From Hymenobacter jeongseonensis (GTDB taxonomy: Bacteria; Bacteroidota; Bacteroidia; Cytophagales; Hymenobacteraceae), in NCBI RefSeq assembly GCF_015694725.1, contig NZ_JADQDQ010000005.1, positions 1 through 64,000 of the forward strand: 64,000 nt of DNA, given 5' to 3'. Both the position numbers and the translations under genes were made by a program. Every line of letters begins with the position of its first letter. Position 1 is the first letter of the stretch. Positions 7,221 to 14,547 of the stretch are shown here, in pieces. The notes beneath the pieces are model-generated. The model saw only the letters and a program-made list of their open reading frames with translations, had not been told where the DNA came from and did not search any database.

Positions 7221-9083
7221 ATGAAGAAAACTTACTTGTTTCTGCAACTGCTTTTGGCCTTGCTGCCGGTAGTTGCTGGCGCCCAAACGGTTACCATTCA
7301 GCGCGTGAACCCAACCAACTGGTGGGTGGGCATGAAGCGGCCCAACGTGCAGGTGCTCGCGTACGGGCCGGGGGCGGGCACACTGGCCTATAGCATCACC
7401 TACCCGGGGGTGAAACTGGTGAAAACCAACACCGTCGAAAATCCCAATTATGCTTTTCTGGACCTCACTATTGCGCCCACGGCCAAGCCCGGCAAGGTGC
7501 AGATTGTGGGCAAAAAAGGCAGTCAGACCCTGACCCAAGCCTGGGAATTACGCGCCCGCGACAACGCCCCCAAAGCCCAGGGCGTGACGCAGGCCGATTT
7601 CATTTACCTGGCTATGCCCGACCGGTTTGCAAACGGGAACCCCGCCAACGACAAGTTCGCCGACATGCGCGACCCCAACCACGACCGCGCCAACCCCTTT
7701 TTCCGCCACGGCGGCGATTTGGCCGGCGCCGCTCAGCGCATTGGCTACCTCAAGGACCTGGGCATCACGGCCGTGTGGTTCACGCCGATTATTGAGAACA
7801 ACCAGCCGCTGACCAACGAAGGCGGTACCCAGCGCGCCTCCTACCACGGCTACGGCTTCACCGACCACTACAACGTGGACCGCCGCCTGGGCGGCAATGC
7901 CGCCTACAAAGCCTACGTGCAGCAGGCCCACGCCGCCGGCCTCAAAGTGGTGCAGGATGCCGTGTACAACCACGTGGGCAACACCCATTGGTTTATCCAG
8001 GATTTGCCGATGAAAAACTGGCTGAACCAGTGGCCCACCTACACCAATACGTCGTACCGGCAGCAGCCCATAACGGACCCGCACGCCTCCCAAATCGACC
8101 GAAAAATCACCCTCGATGGCTGGTTTGTACCCTTCCTGCCCGACCTGAACCAGCGCAACCCCTACGTAGCGAATTTCCTGATTCAGCACGCCATCTGGTC
8201 GGTTGAGAATTTTGGCGTGGATGCCTGGCGCATCGACACCTACATGTATAACGACCAACCGTTTATGAACCACTGCAACGCGGCGTTGCTCACGGAATAT
8301 CCCCGCATTCATATCTTCGGAGAGTCGTCGGTGAGCAACGTGGTAGACCAAGCTTACTACGTCAAAAACAACATCAATTTCCCCTTTAAGTCGAACCAGC
8401 CGGGTGGCCTGGATTTCGTGCTGGAAGGCGCCATGGTGGACGGCCTGAAGCACGACGGCAGCGCCCAGCGCATGTACGAAGCCCTGGCCCAGGATGCCGT
8501 GTACCAAGACCCCACCAAATTCGTCACTTTCCTCGACAACCACGACCACGACCGGTTTCTCTCGGTCATTGGCGAGGATTTCGACAAGTACAAGATGGGC
8601 CTCACGTGGCTGCTCACCACCCGCGGCATCCCGAGCATGTACTACGGCACCGAAATCCTGATGAAGAATTTCAAAAATCCCACCGATGCCGAGGTGCGCA
8701 AGGACTTCCCCGGCGGCTGGCCCGGCGACAAGGAGGACAAGTTCACCGCTGCCGGCCGCACCGCCCGCGAGAACGAAGCCTTCGAATTTTTGAAGAAACT
8801 GGCGACGTATCGGCGCACGCACCCGGCCTTGCATTCGGGCAAACTGATGCAGTACCTCCCGCAGGATGGGGTTTACGTCTACTTCCGGTACGATGCCACC
8901 GGCACCGTAATGGTGGCCACCAATACCACCGATAAGGTTGTAGCGCTGCCCACCGCTCGTTTTTCGGAGCGGACGCGAGGCTTCGCCAAGGCTCGCAACG
9001 TGCTGACGGGAGAGAGCTTGAGCAGCCTAACCACACTGCAATTGCCCGCCAAAACTGCTGTGGTGCTAGAGCTGCAGAAATAG
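7221..9083 (+). CDS. Secreted GH13 alpha-amylase family enzyme, cyclomaltodextrinase/neopullulanase-like
   Basis: 620 residues from ATG 7221. The upstream in-frame start at 7131 falls inside the palindromic repeat and is rejected. A signal peptide (MKKTYLFLQLLLALLPVVAGAQ) is followed by an N-terminal Ig-like domain (about 23-115) like that of cyclomaltodextrinases, the GH13 barrel (about 125-510) and a C-terminal beta domain. The catalytic residues are Asp339 (WRIDT), Glu368 (IFGESS) and Asp442 (LDNHD). The family cleaves alpha-1,4 links in cyclodextrins, pullulan or maltodextrins. It is probably periplasmic and would feed maltodextrins to the GH31 enzymes. It resembles SusA-type enzymes, but the SusC/SusD pair downstream is in a separate unit behind a SAM riboswitch, so I do not infer a starch operon. 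Confidence 0.92.
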   Translation: MKKTYLFLQLLLALLPVVAGAQTVTIQRVNPTNWWVGMKRPNVQVLAYGPGAGTLAYSITYPGVKLVKTNTVENPNYAFLDLTIAPTAKPGKVQIVGKKGSQTLTQAWELRARDNAPKAQGVTQADFIYLAMPDRFANGNPANDKFADMRDPNHDRANPFFRHGGDLAGAAQRIGYLKDLGITAVWFTPIIENNQPLTNEGGTQRASYHGYGFTDHYNVDRRLGGNAAYKAYVQQAHAAGLKVVQDAVYNHVGNTHWFIQDLPMKNWLNQWPTYTNTSYRQQPITDPHASQIDRKITLDGWFVPFLPDLNQRNPYVANFLIQHAIWSVENFGVDAWRIDTYMYNDQPFMNHCNAALLTEYPRIHIFGESSVSNVVDQAYYVKNNINFPFKSNQPGGLDFVLEGAMVDGLKHDGSAQRMYEALAQDAVYQDPTKFVTFLDNHDHDRFLSVIGEDFDKYKMGLTWLLTTRGIPSMYYGTEILMKNFKNPTDAEVRKDFPGGWPGDKEDKFTAAGRTARENEAFEFLKKLATYRRTHPALHSGKLMQYLPQDGVYVYFRYDATGTVMVATNTTDKVVALPTARFSERTRGFAKARNVLTGESLSSLTTLQLPAKTAVVLELQK

Positions 9084-9460
9084 CCGCCGTTGCCCAATCG
9101 CACCCTTGTAGATGCCGTTTCCTGGAGCAATTCCGGGCGGAGACGGCGCGCCTGTTGAGCAAATTGAATTTTCTGCGTGCCCCCCGAAACGGTCATGACC
9201 GACGGGGTGCCTCACTACGCTGCGACACGTTGCGTTCGTCCTCTTCGGACCTGGCAGCGTACTCCTCATATGAAGCAAAATACCGCTTTGATGTGCTTTT
9301 TTTAGCTTTTGGAAGGTATTCCGGCCACATCTCTAAGTTGGGGTTTTGGCAGACACAACTGCCATGAATCTCTATGTCGGGAGAAGCCCAGGAAGCGTTT
9401 TGGGAATGGTCGGGAAATAAAATTCGGGCTTTGGATTAGGCTTTTAAAAAATTGCTGCTT
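9084..9460. other. Intergenic stretch before the riboswitch promoter
   Basis: No convincing gene. It holds a perfect 12-bp palindrome CGGTCATGACCG (9190-9201) and a T7 run near 9300. The short frames crossing it on both strands have no recognisable protein character. The 3' part is AT-richer than its surroundings, as expected ahead of a promoter. Confidence 0.6.
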
Positions 9461-9468
9461 TACATTTG
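9461..9468 (+). promoter_or_regulatory. -7 promoter element upstream of the SAM riboswitch
   Basis: TACATTTG matches the Bacteroidota consensus TAnnTTTG exactly. It sits 29 bases before the first base of the riboswitch P1 stem, so transcription would begin just ahead of the aptamer. A TTTG lies upstream, but at a longer spacing than the usual -33 element. Confidence 0.65.
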
Positions 9469-9497
9469 CCCTTACAATTCCTTCAGAACAAAGAATT

Positions 9498-9596
9498 GTT
9501 TTTATACAGAGGCGTGGAGAGACAGGCTCGACGAAACGCCGGCAACCAACGAGGTTAACCCCTTGAAACGGTGCCAAGTCCTGACCATATAAAAAC
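9498..9596 (+). ncRNA. SAM-I (S-box) riboswitch
   Basis: P1 is a perfect 9-bp stem, GTTTTTATA (9498-9506) with TATAAAAAC (9588-9596). Inside it, in S-box order, come CAGAGGCG (9507-9514), GGAGAGACAGGCTC (9516-9529), GACGAAACGCCGGCAACC (9530-9547), a variable P3 arm, and GGTGCCAAGTCC (9570-9581). GGCG (9511-9514) can pair with CGCC (9537-9540). The GAAACGCCGGCAACC and GGTGCC-A elements are the hallmarks of SAM-I aptamers, which bind S-adenosylmethionine. No intrinsic terminator follows directly. The 3' P1 strand is the A-rich region just ahead of the leader ATG at 9604, so SAM binding may mask translation initiation; this is inference. Confidence 0.88.
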
Positions 9597-9603
9597 AAAA
9601 GCC

Positions 9604-9702
9604 ATGGACTTTTCGCGTCCCCTCCCCGCTCTTTCGACCACCTCTTTTGCTGTACAGCATGGGTGTTGTTGCATGTCGAGTGCTGCCGCCTGTATGCGGT
9701 AG
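9604..9702 (+). CDS. Short leader peptide with Cys/Met cluster, directly after the SAM riboswitch
   Basis: A 32-codon frame begins 8 bases after the riboswitch. It starts MDFSRPLPALS, continues ...AVQHGCCCMSS and ends AAACMR, so it holds four Cys and three Met, all four Cys and two of the Met in its last 12 codons. That placement suggests a translated sensor of Cys- or Met-tRNA supply: stalling at CCCM or CM would change folding downstream. Just after the stop, GGCCGGC (9702-9708) can pair with GCCGGCC (9746-9752) around an inner AGCTG/CAGCT hairpin. Expression is not proven. The A-rich sequence before the ATG is typical of initiation regions in this phylum, which lacks strong Shine-Dalgarno sites. 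Confidence 0.6.
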   Translation: MDFSRPLPALSTTSFAVQHGCCCMSSAAACMR

Positions 9703-10096
9703 GCCGGCCGGAGTTGTTGAGCTGAATCAGCTGTTTCATTTTCCTGCCGGCCGTAAGGGCTACCGCGGCTAAGCCATAGCCGGGGAGTTGCGGGGGCCTT
9801 CGTGCCCCGCGGCGGCTTTTCGCCAGCCTTTAGGCGTCCTGCCCGAGCGGTAGGCGCTGGCCAACCTTCTTTTTCCGGGCAATACTGCGGCTTTGAAGCC
9901 GGGCGTCGTTGTGCACTAACGAAGCCCTGGCTCAACCGCGGAACGCCGCAACCGCAACTCTCCTGGTGCACCGGAGGGACCCTGCGACTGCGGCCCATTG
10001 GCCCAGACTTCCCCCCCTCTTCGGGCCTTCCCCTCCCACCCCTTGGCCGCTTGGTAGCGGCCGACGCCGGGCCCACCACCTCAACATAAATTTCTG
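9703..10096 (+). promoter_or_regulatory. Structured 5' leader between leader peptide and susC
   Basis: There is no gene in these 394 bases. GC-rich inverted repeats are dense: 9702-9708/9746-9752, 9720-9724/9728-9732, and a GGGGGC...GCCCC hairpin near 9791-9808. None is followed by a clear T-run, so an intrinsic terminator cannot be claimed. The region is most simply the long 5' untranslated leader of the SusC operon. Confidence 0.45.
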
Positions 10097-13000
10097 ATGA
10101 ACACCCGTACGCTCCGGCGGACGCTCTTCCTGCTGCTGTGGGGAGGAGCTACCGCTACTAGTTATGCCCAATCGGACCCCGCCCCACTCGTGAGCGGCAC
10201 CGTCACCGATGCCACCAGCCACACGCCCTTACCGGGCGTGACCGTGCTAGCCAAAGGCACCACCACCGGCACCACCACCGATGCCAATGGCAAATTCTCG
10301 CTCCCGGCTGCCCCGGGCAGCGCGTTGGTATTCAGTTTTGTAGGCTACGCACCTAAGGAGCTTTCTGCCACAGCTGGCGCGCTCACCGTTGACCTCGCTC
10401 CCGATTTGCAGGAGCTTTCGGAAGTGGTGGTGACGGGCTACAGCGAGCAGAACCGCAAAACCCTGACCAGCGCCATCAGCTCGGTGAAAGGGGATGACTT
10501 GAAGAATATTCCGGCAGCTAGCCCCGACCAACTCTTGCAGGGCAAAGCGCCCGGTGTGCAGGTTTCGGCCAACTCGGGCGTGCCGGGCGGGGGCGTATTC
10601 ATCCGCATCCGGGGCAGCAACTCGGTGAACGCCAGCAACGACCCGCTCTACGTGGTAGACGGCGTGTTTATCAACAACACCAACCTGATTGCAACGGGCC
10701 TGGGCAACCAAGTGTCGAGCAACCCGCTGGCCGACCTGAATCCCTCGGACATCGAGAGCATGGAAATCCTGAAGGATGCCAACGCCACGGCCATTTACGG
10801 CTCGCGCGGCGCCAACGGCGTGGTGCTCATCACCACCAAGCGGGGCAAAGCCGGCGACAAGACGCGCATCACCTTCAACACCTATCACGCCCTTTCTAAA
10901 GCCCCCAAGCAGTACCAACTGGCCAGTGGGCCGGAGCTGGCGACGCTGGAAAACGAGCGGTTTATCAACGATGGCGGCAATCCGGCGCTGGTGCCCTACC
11001 GTTCGGTGGCTTCGGGCGGGCGCGGCCTGCCGGAAGAGCAGGCCACATATGACCGGCTTTCCGACGTGTTTCGCACGGCCCAGACGCACAGCTACGAGTT
11101 GTCGGCGGCCGGGGGCTCGGCCAAAACCCAATTTTACATTGGGGCGGGCTACTTCACGCAGCAATCGGTGGCCAAGCCCAGTGAATTCGACCGGTTTTCG
11201 CTGCGCGTGAACCTCGACAACTCGGTGACGGACAAGCTGCGCATCGGCACAAGCACGGCTCTGAGCCGCACGCACCGCAACGTAAGCAGCAACGACAACA
11301 ACCCGGTGGGCGTCATCAACTCGGCCCTGTTTACGCGCGCCAACCTGCCGATTTATAACCCGGACGGCTCCTACGCCAAGTATGGTTCCTTTGATAACGC
11401 GCTGGCGCTCATCAACAACCTGAACAACGATGCCGTGGGCACCCGCGTCATCTCGAACGTGTACGGCACGTACCAGTTTGCCAAAAACCTGACCTTCCGC
11501 AGCAGTTGGAGCATCGACTTCAACGACATGTACGAGAACAACTTCAACAACACGCTGATTCTGGCCGGGCAGCCGCGCGGTACCGCGTCGTCGTTTCTAT
11601 CGCGCGACATCACCTTGCTCAACGAGCAGACCCTGAACTACAGCGTCAATTTCGGCGAAAACCATTCCTTGCAAGCGCTGGTGGGCAATACGTTGCAGCG
11701 GAACACCTTTCAGCGCACCAGCCTGGCGGGCCAGCAGTTTCCGGGCAACGACCTGACCACCATTGCCTCGGCGGCTACCCAAACGGGCAGCTCGTCGCGC
11801 TCGCAGGCCGGATTGGTGTCGTTTTTCGGCAAGGCTACTTATAGCTTCAAGGAGCGCTACACGGCCGACGTGAGCGTGCGGGCCGACGCGTCGTCGCGCT
11901 TTGGCAGCGAAAACCGCTGGGGCTACTTCCCGGCCGTAGGCCTGGGCTGGCGTTTGGGGGATGAGAGCTTCATTCAGGACCTCAACATTTTCCAGGAGCT
12001 GAAATTGCGGGCCAGCTTGGGCAAAACCGGCAACCAGGCCGGCATCAGCGACTTTGCGGCGCTGGGCCTGGTGCAGGGCGGGGCCAACTACCTCGACCTG
12101 CCGGGCACCAGCCCACTGCAGCTCGCCAACCCCAACCTGAGCTGGGAATCGACCCGGCAGTGGAACGTGGGCTTGGACGCCGCCGTGCTGCAAAACCACT
12201 TGATACTGGAGCTCAATTACTACGACAAATACACCTCGGGCCTGCTGCTGAACGTGCCCGTGCCGCGCAAAACCGGCTTCACGTCGCTGGTAGAAAACTA
12301 CGGCGCCGTGAGCAACAAAGGCTTCGAAATACAAGCCACGGCCAACTGGCTGCCCAAGGGCGCGGTGCAATGGAGCACTACGGTGAACTTGGCCCGCAAC
12401 GTGAACAAGATTGAGAAGCTGGCCGCGCCCATCACCACGGGCTCGCGCGACATTTTCCGGCTCGAAGAAGGCGCCTCGCTCTACTCGTTTTGGCTGTACC
12501 ACCAGACCCGCGTGAACCCGGAAAGTGGCGACGCCGAGTACGAGGACGTGAACGGCGACGGCCAGCTGACCGTGGCCGACCGCAAGCTGGTGGGCAATGC
12601 CTGGCCCGACTACTTCGGCGGCGTCACCAACTCGGTCGCCTACAAAGGCATTGATTTTGGCTTCACGCTGAACTTCGAGCAGGGCGCGAAAATCATGAAC
12701 ATGAACCGCTTCTTCCTCGTGCACGGCGGTACCCAAAGCAACATTGGCTACCTGAGCGAGCAGCTGGAGCGCTGGCAGCGGCCGGGCGATGCCACCGACA
12801 TCCCGCGCCTGACCACCAACGCCGCCAGCAACAACTACGGCGGCGTGGTGCAAAACTTGAGCGACCGATACCTCGAAGACGGCTCTTTTGTGCGCCTGCG
12901 CACCCTCACGCTGGGCTACACCGTGCCGGCCGCCGCCATTGCCAAAGCGCACCTGAACTCGCTGCGTGTGTACGTGCAGGCTGCCAACCTCTTCACCATC

Positions 13001-13126
13001 ACGCCCTACTCCGGCCTCGACCCGGAAGTGAACTCGCAGAGCGGCGTGAGCAACACCAAAAACTTCGACTGGGCCACGGTGCCCCAGCCCCGCACGTTCC
13101 AAGTGGGCGTCACGGTCGGACTCTAA
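10097..13126 (+). CDS. SusC/RagA family TonB-linked outer membrane protein
   Basis: 1009 residues. A signal peptide (MNTRTLRRTLFLLLWGGATATSYAQ) is followed by a carboxypeptidase-regulatory-like domain (about 32-105; VSGTVTDA...LPGVTVLAKGT...FVGY). A TonB-box-like LSEVVVTGY comes next, then the plug (about 120-235; LQGKAPGVQV...IRIRGSNS...DPLYVVDGV...MEILKDANATAIYGSRGANGVVLITTKRG) and a large beta-barrel. The family forms the ligand-gated outer membrane channel capped by a SusD lipoprotein. It is first in an operon with susD-like (13-base gap) and an M14 peptidase gene. The partner peptidase and the SAM-I riboswitch upstream point to oligopeptides, as for RagAB, rather than glycans. The substrate is inference. 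Confidence 0.95.
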   Translation: MNTRTLRRTLFLLLWGGATATSYAQSDPAPLVSGTVTDATSHTPLPGVTVLAKGTTTGTTTDANGKFSLPAAPGSALVFSFVGYAPKELSATAGALTVDLAPDLQELSEVVVTGYSEQNRKTLTSAISSVKGDDLKNIPAASPDQLLQGKAPGVQVSANSGVPGGGVFIRIRGSNSVNASNDPLYVVDGVFINNTNLIATGLGNQVSSNPLADLNPSDIESMEILKDANATAIYGSRGANGVVLITTKRGKAGDKTRITFNTYHALSKAPKQYQLASGPELATLENERFINDGGNPALVPYRSVASGGRGLPEEQATYDRLSDVFRTAQTHSYELSAAGGSAKTQFYIGAGYFTQQSVAKPSEFDRFSLRVNLDNSVTDKLRIGTSTALSRTHRNVSSNDNNPVGVINSALFTRANLPIYNPDGSYAKYGSFDNALALINNLNNDAVGTRVISNVYGTYQFAKNLTFRSSWSIDFNDMYENNFNNTLILAGQPRGTASSFLSRDITLLNEQTLNYSVNFGENHSLQALVGNTLQRNTFQRTSLAGQQFPGNDLTTIASAATQTGSSSRSQAGLVSFFGKATYSFKERYTADVSVRADASSRFGSENRWGYFPAVGLGWRLGDESFIQDLNIFQELKLRASLGKTGNQAGISDFAALGLVQGGANYLDLPGTSPLQLANPNLSWESTRQWNVGLDAAVLQNHLILELNYYDKYTSGLLLNVPVPRKTGFTSLVENYGAVSNKGFEIQATANWLPKGAVQWSTTVNLARNVNKIEKLAAPITTGSRDIFRLEEGASLYSFWLYHQTRVNPESGDAEYEDVNGDGQLTVADRKLVGNAWPDYFGGVTNSVAYKGIDFGFTLNFEQGAKIMNMNRFFLVHGGTQSNIGYLSEQLERWQRPGDATDIPRLTTNAASNNYGGVVQNLSDRYLEDGSFVRLRTLTLGYTVPAAAIAKAHLNSLRVYVQAANLFTITPYSGLDPEVNSQSGVSNTKNFDWATVPQPRTFQVGVTVGL

Positions 13127-13139
13127 GCCTTTATTACCG

Positions 13140-14495
13140 ATGAAAAAGACCTTATTTCGCCTCCTTTTGGCTGGGCAAGTCGCCACAGTTGCGCTCAGCC
13201 TCAGCGCCTGCTCCGACCTGCTGGAGCCCACACCGGTGCAGCAATTGCCCGACGACCAGGCCATCACCGACGCCGGCAGCGCCCGGGCTGCCACCATCGG
13301 CGTGTATGACCGGGTGCAGGCCTATAACCAGCTCAACTGGCCCGTGCTGGGCTTTTTGCCCGGCGAAAACGTGCGCTTCAACGGCACGCTCAACCAGTTC
13401 CTGCAAATCGACCAGAACCAGCTCAGCGCCGACAACGTGCTGATTACCGAAGCCTGGACGCAGATGTACCAAGCCGTGAACGGGGCCAACAACCTGATTG
13501 CAGCCCTGCCCGGCATCAACGACCCGCTGCTGCCCGCGGCCGAGAAAAACCAGCTGCTCGGCGAAGCCCATTTCCTGCGGGCCCTGGTGTATTTTGATCT
13601 GGGCCGCGGCTGGGGCGGCGTGCCGCTGGTGCTCACGCCCACCCGCAGCAAGGAAAACGGCCTAGGCGTGCGCCGGGCCACCTTGGCCGCCACTTACGAC
13701 CATGCGCTGGCCGACTTGACCCAAGCCGAAACCCTGCTGCCTGAAGCCGCCACCCGCAACCGTGCCGTGAAAGCCGCCGCCCGGGCCCTGCGCGCCCGCC
13801 TGCACCTCTATCGGCAACAGTGGGCCGAGGCCGAAACCTACGCCACGCAGGTAATCGGCAGCACCAACTACCGCTTGGTAACGCCCTATCGGGCCTTTTC
13901 AACGGCTCCCTTTCTCAGCCAGGAATCGGTGTTTGAGCTGACATTCAGCAACTCCGATGCGAACAGCATGTGGAACAACTGGTTTCCGAGCGCCTTGGGC
14001 GGGCAGTTCAACTTCCAGCCCGTGCCGGCCGCCATTGCGCTGCTGAACGACCCCGCCGTGGGCGGCAGCCGCTCGGCGTTGCTTGCCAGCACGGTCATTG
14101 CCGGCGCACCCGTCACCTATGGCAACCTCTACAGCCGCTCGGCCCAGCGCGACGACCCCAGCTACGTGTTGCGCCTGGCCGAGCAGTACCTCATCCGGGC
14201 CGAAGCCCGCGCCCAACAAGGCAAACTTCCCGAGGCTATTGCCGACTTGGATGCCGTGCGGGCCCGCGCGGGTGTGGCCGCCACCAGCGCCACCACTGCC
14301 GACGAGTTGCTGCTAGCCATTGAAAACGAGCGCCGTGTGGAGTTTGCTTTCGAAGCCCACCGCTGGTTTGACCTCGTGCGCACCGGCCGGGCCGATGACG
14401 TGCTCGGCGTCACGGACCAGCGCCGCTGGCTGTTCCCCATTCCGTTCAATGACCTGGTGGCCGACCCTGACCTTGAGCAAAACCCGGGGTATTAA
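13140..14495 (+). CDS. RagB/SusD family nutrient uptake outer membrane lipoprotein
   Basis: 451 residues. A lipoprotein signal has lipobox LSAC with Cys24. The N-terminal SusD-like TPR region is seen (about 30-200; ...VNGANNLIAALPGI...LLGEAHFLRALVYFDLGRGWGGVPLV), as is the C-terminal RagB/SusD part ending in ...ENERRVEFAFEAHRWFDLVRTG...FPIPFNDL.ADP.L.QNPGY, a classic family ending. It acts as the substrate-capturing lid on its SusC partner, encoded 13 bases upstream. At ~450 residues it is shorter than typical glycan-binding SusD proteins (500-600), closer in size to peptide-type RagB. Co-transcribed with the M14 peptidase gene 52 bases downstream. Confidence 0.95.
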   Translation: MKKTLFRLLLAGQVATVALSLSACSDLLEPTPVQQLPDDQAITDAGSARAATIGVYDRVQAYNQLNWPVLGFLPGENVRFNGTLNQFLQIDQNQLSADNVLITEAWTQMYQAVNGANNLIAALPGINDPLLPAAEKNQLLGEAHFLRALVYFDLGRGWGGVPLVLTPTRSKENGLGVRRATLAATYDHALADLTQAETLLPEAATRNRAVKAAARALRARLHLYRQQWAEAETYATQVIGSTNYRLVTPYRAFSTAPFLSQESVFELTFSNSDANSMWNNWFPSALGGQFNFQPVPAAIALLNDPAVGGSRSALLASTVIAGAPVTYGNLYSRSAQRDDPSYVLRLAEQYLIRAEARAQQGKLPEAIADLDAVRARAGVAATSATTADELLLAIENERRVEFAFEAHRWFDLVRTGRADDVLGVTDQRRWLFPIPFNDLVADPDLEQNPGY

Positions 14496-14547
14496 TCGGC
14501 AATGCGTGCCGCAGGGCCTAATCCACGTTTTCTAACTACAACTTCTG

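Noticed and set aside
9309..9566. 85-residue plus-strand frame ending in the riboswitch
   Set aside because: It crosses the promoter and aptamer; structure-based constraint explains this sequence better than coding.
9302..9739. 145-residue minus-strand frame over the riboswitch
   Set aside because: It covers the SAM-I aptamer and leader peptide on the other strand and has no family character.
11597..13297. 566-residue antisense frame across susC and the start of susD
   Set aside because: Same GC-bias artefact; it spans two well-supported genes on the other strand.
7221..14495. A starch-utilisation (Sus) operon made of the GH13 gene plus SusC/SusD
   Set aside because: A 1-kb gap with its own promoter and a SAM-I riboswitch separates them, and the operon's third gene is a peptidase.
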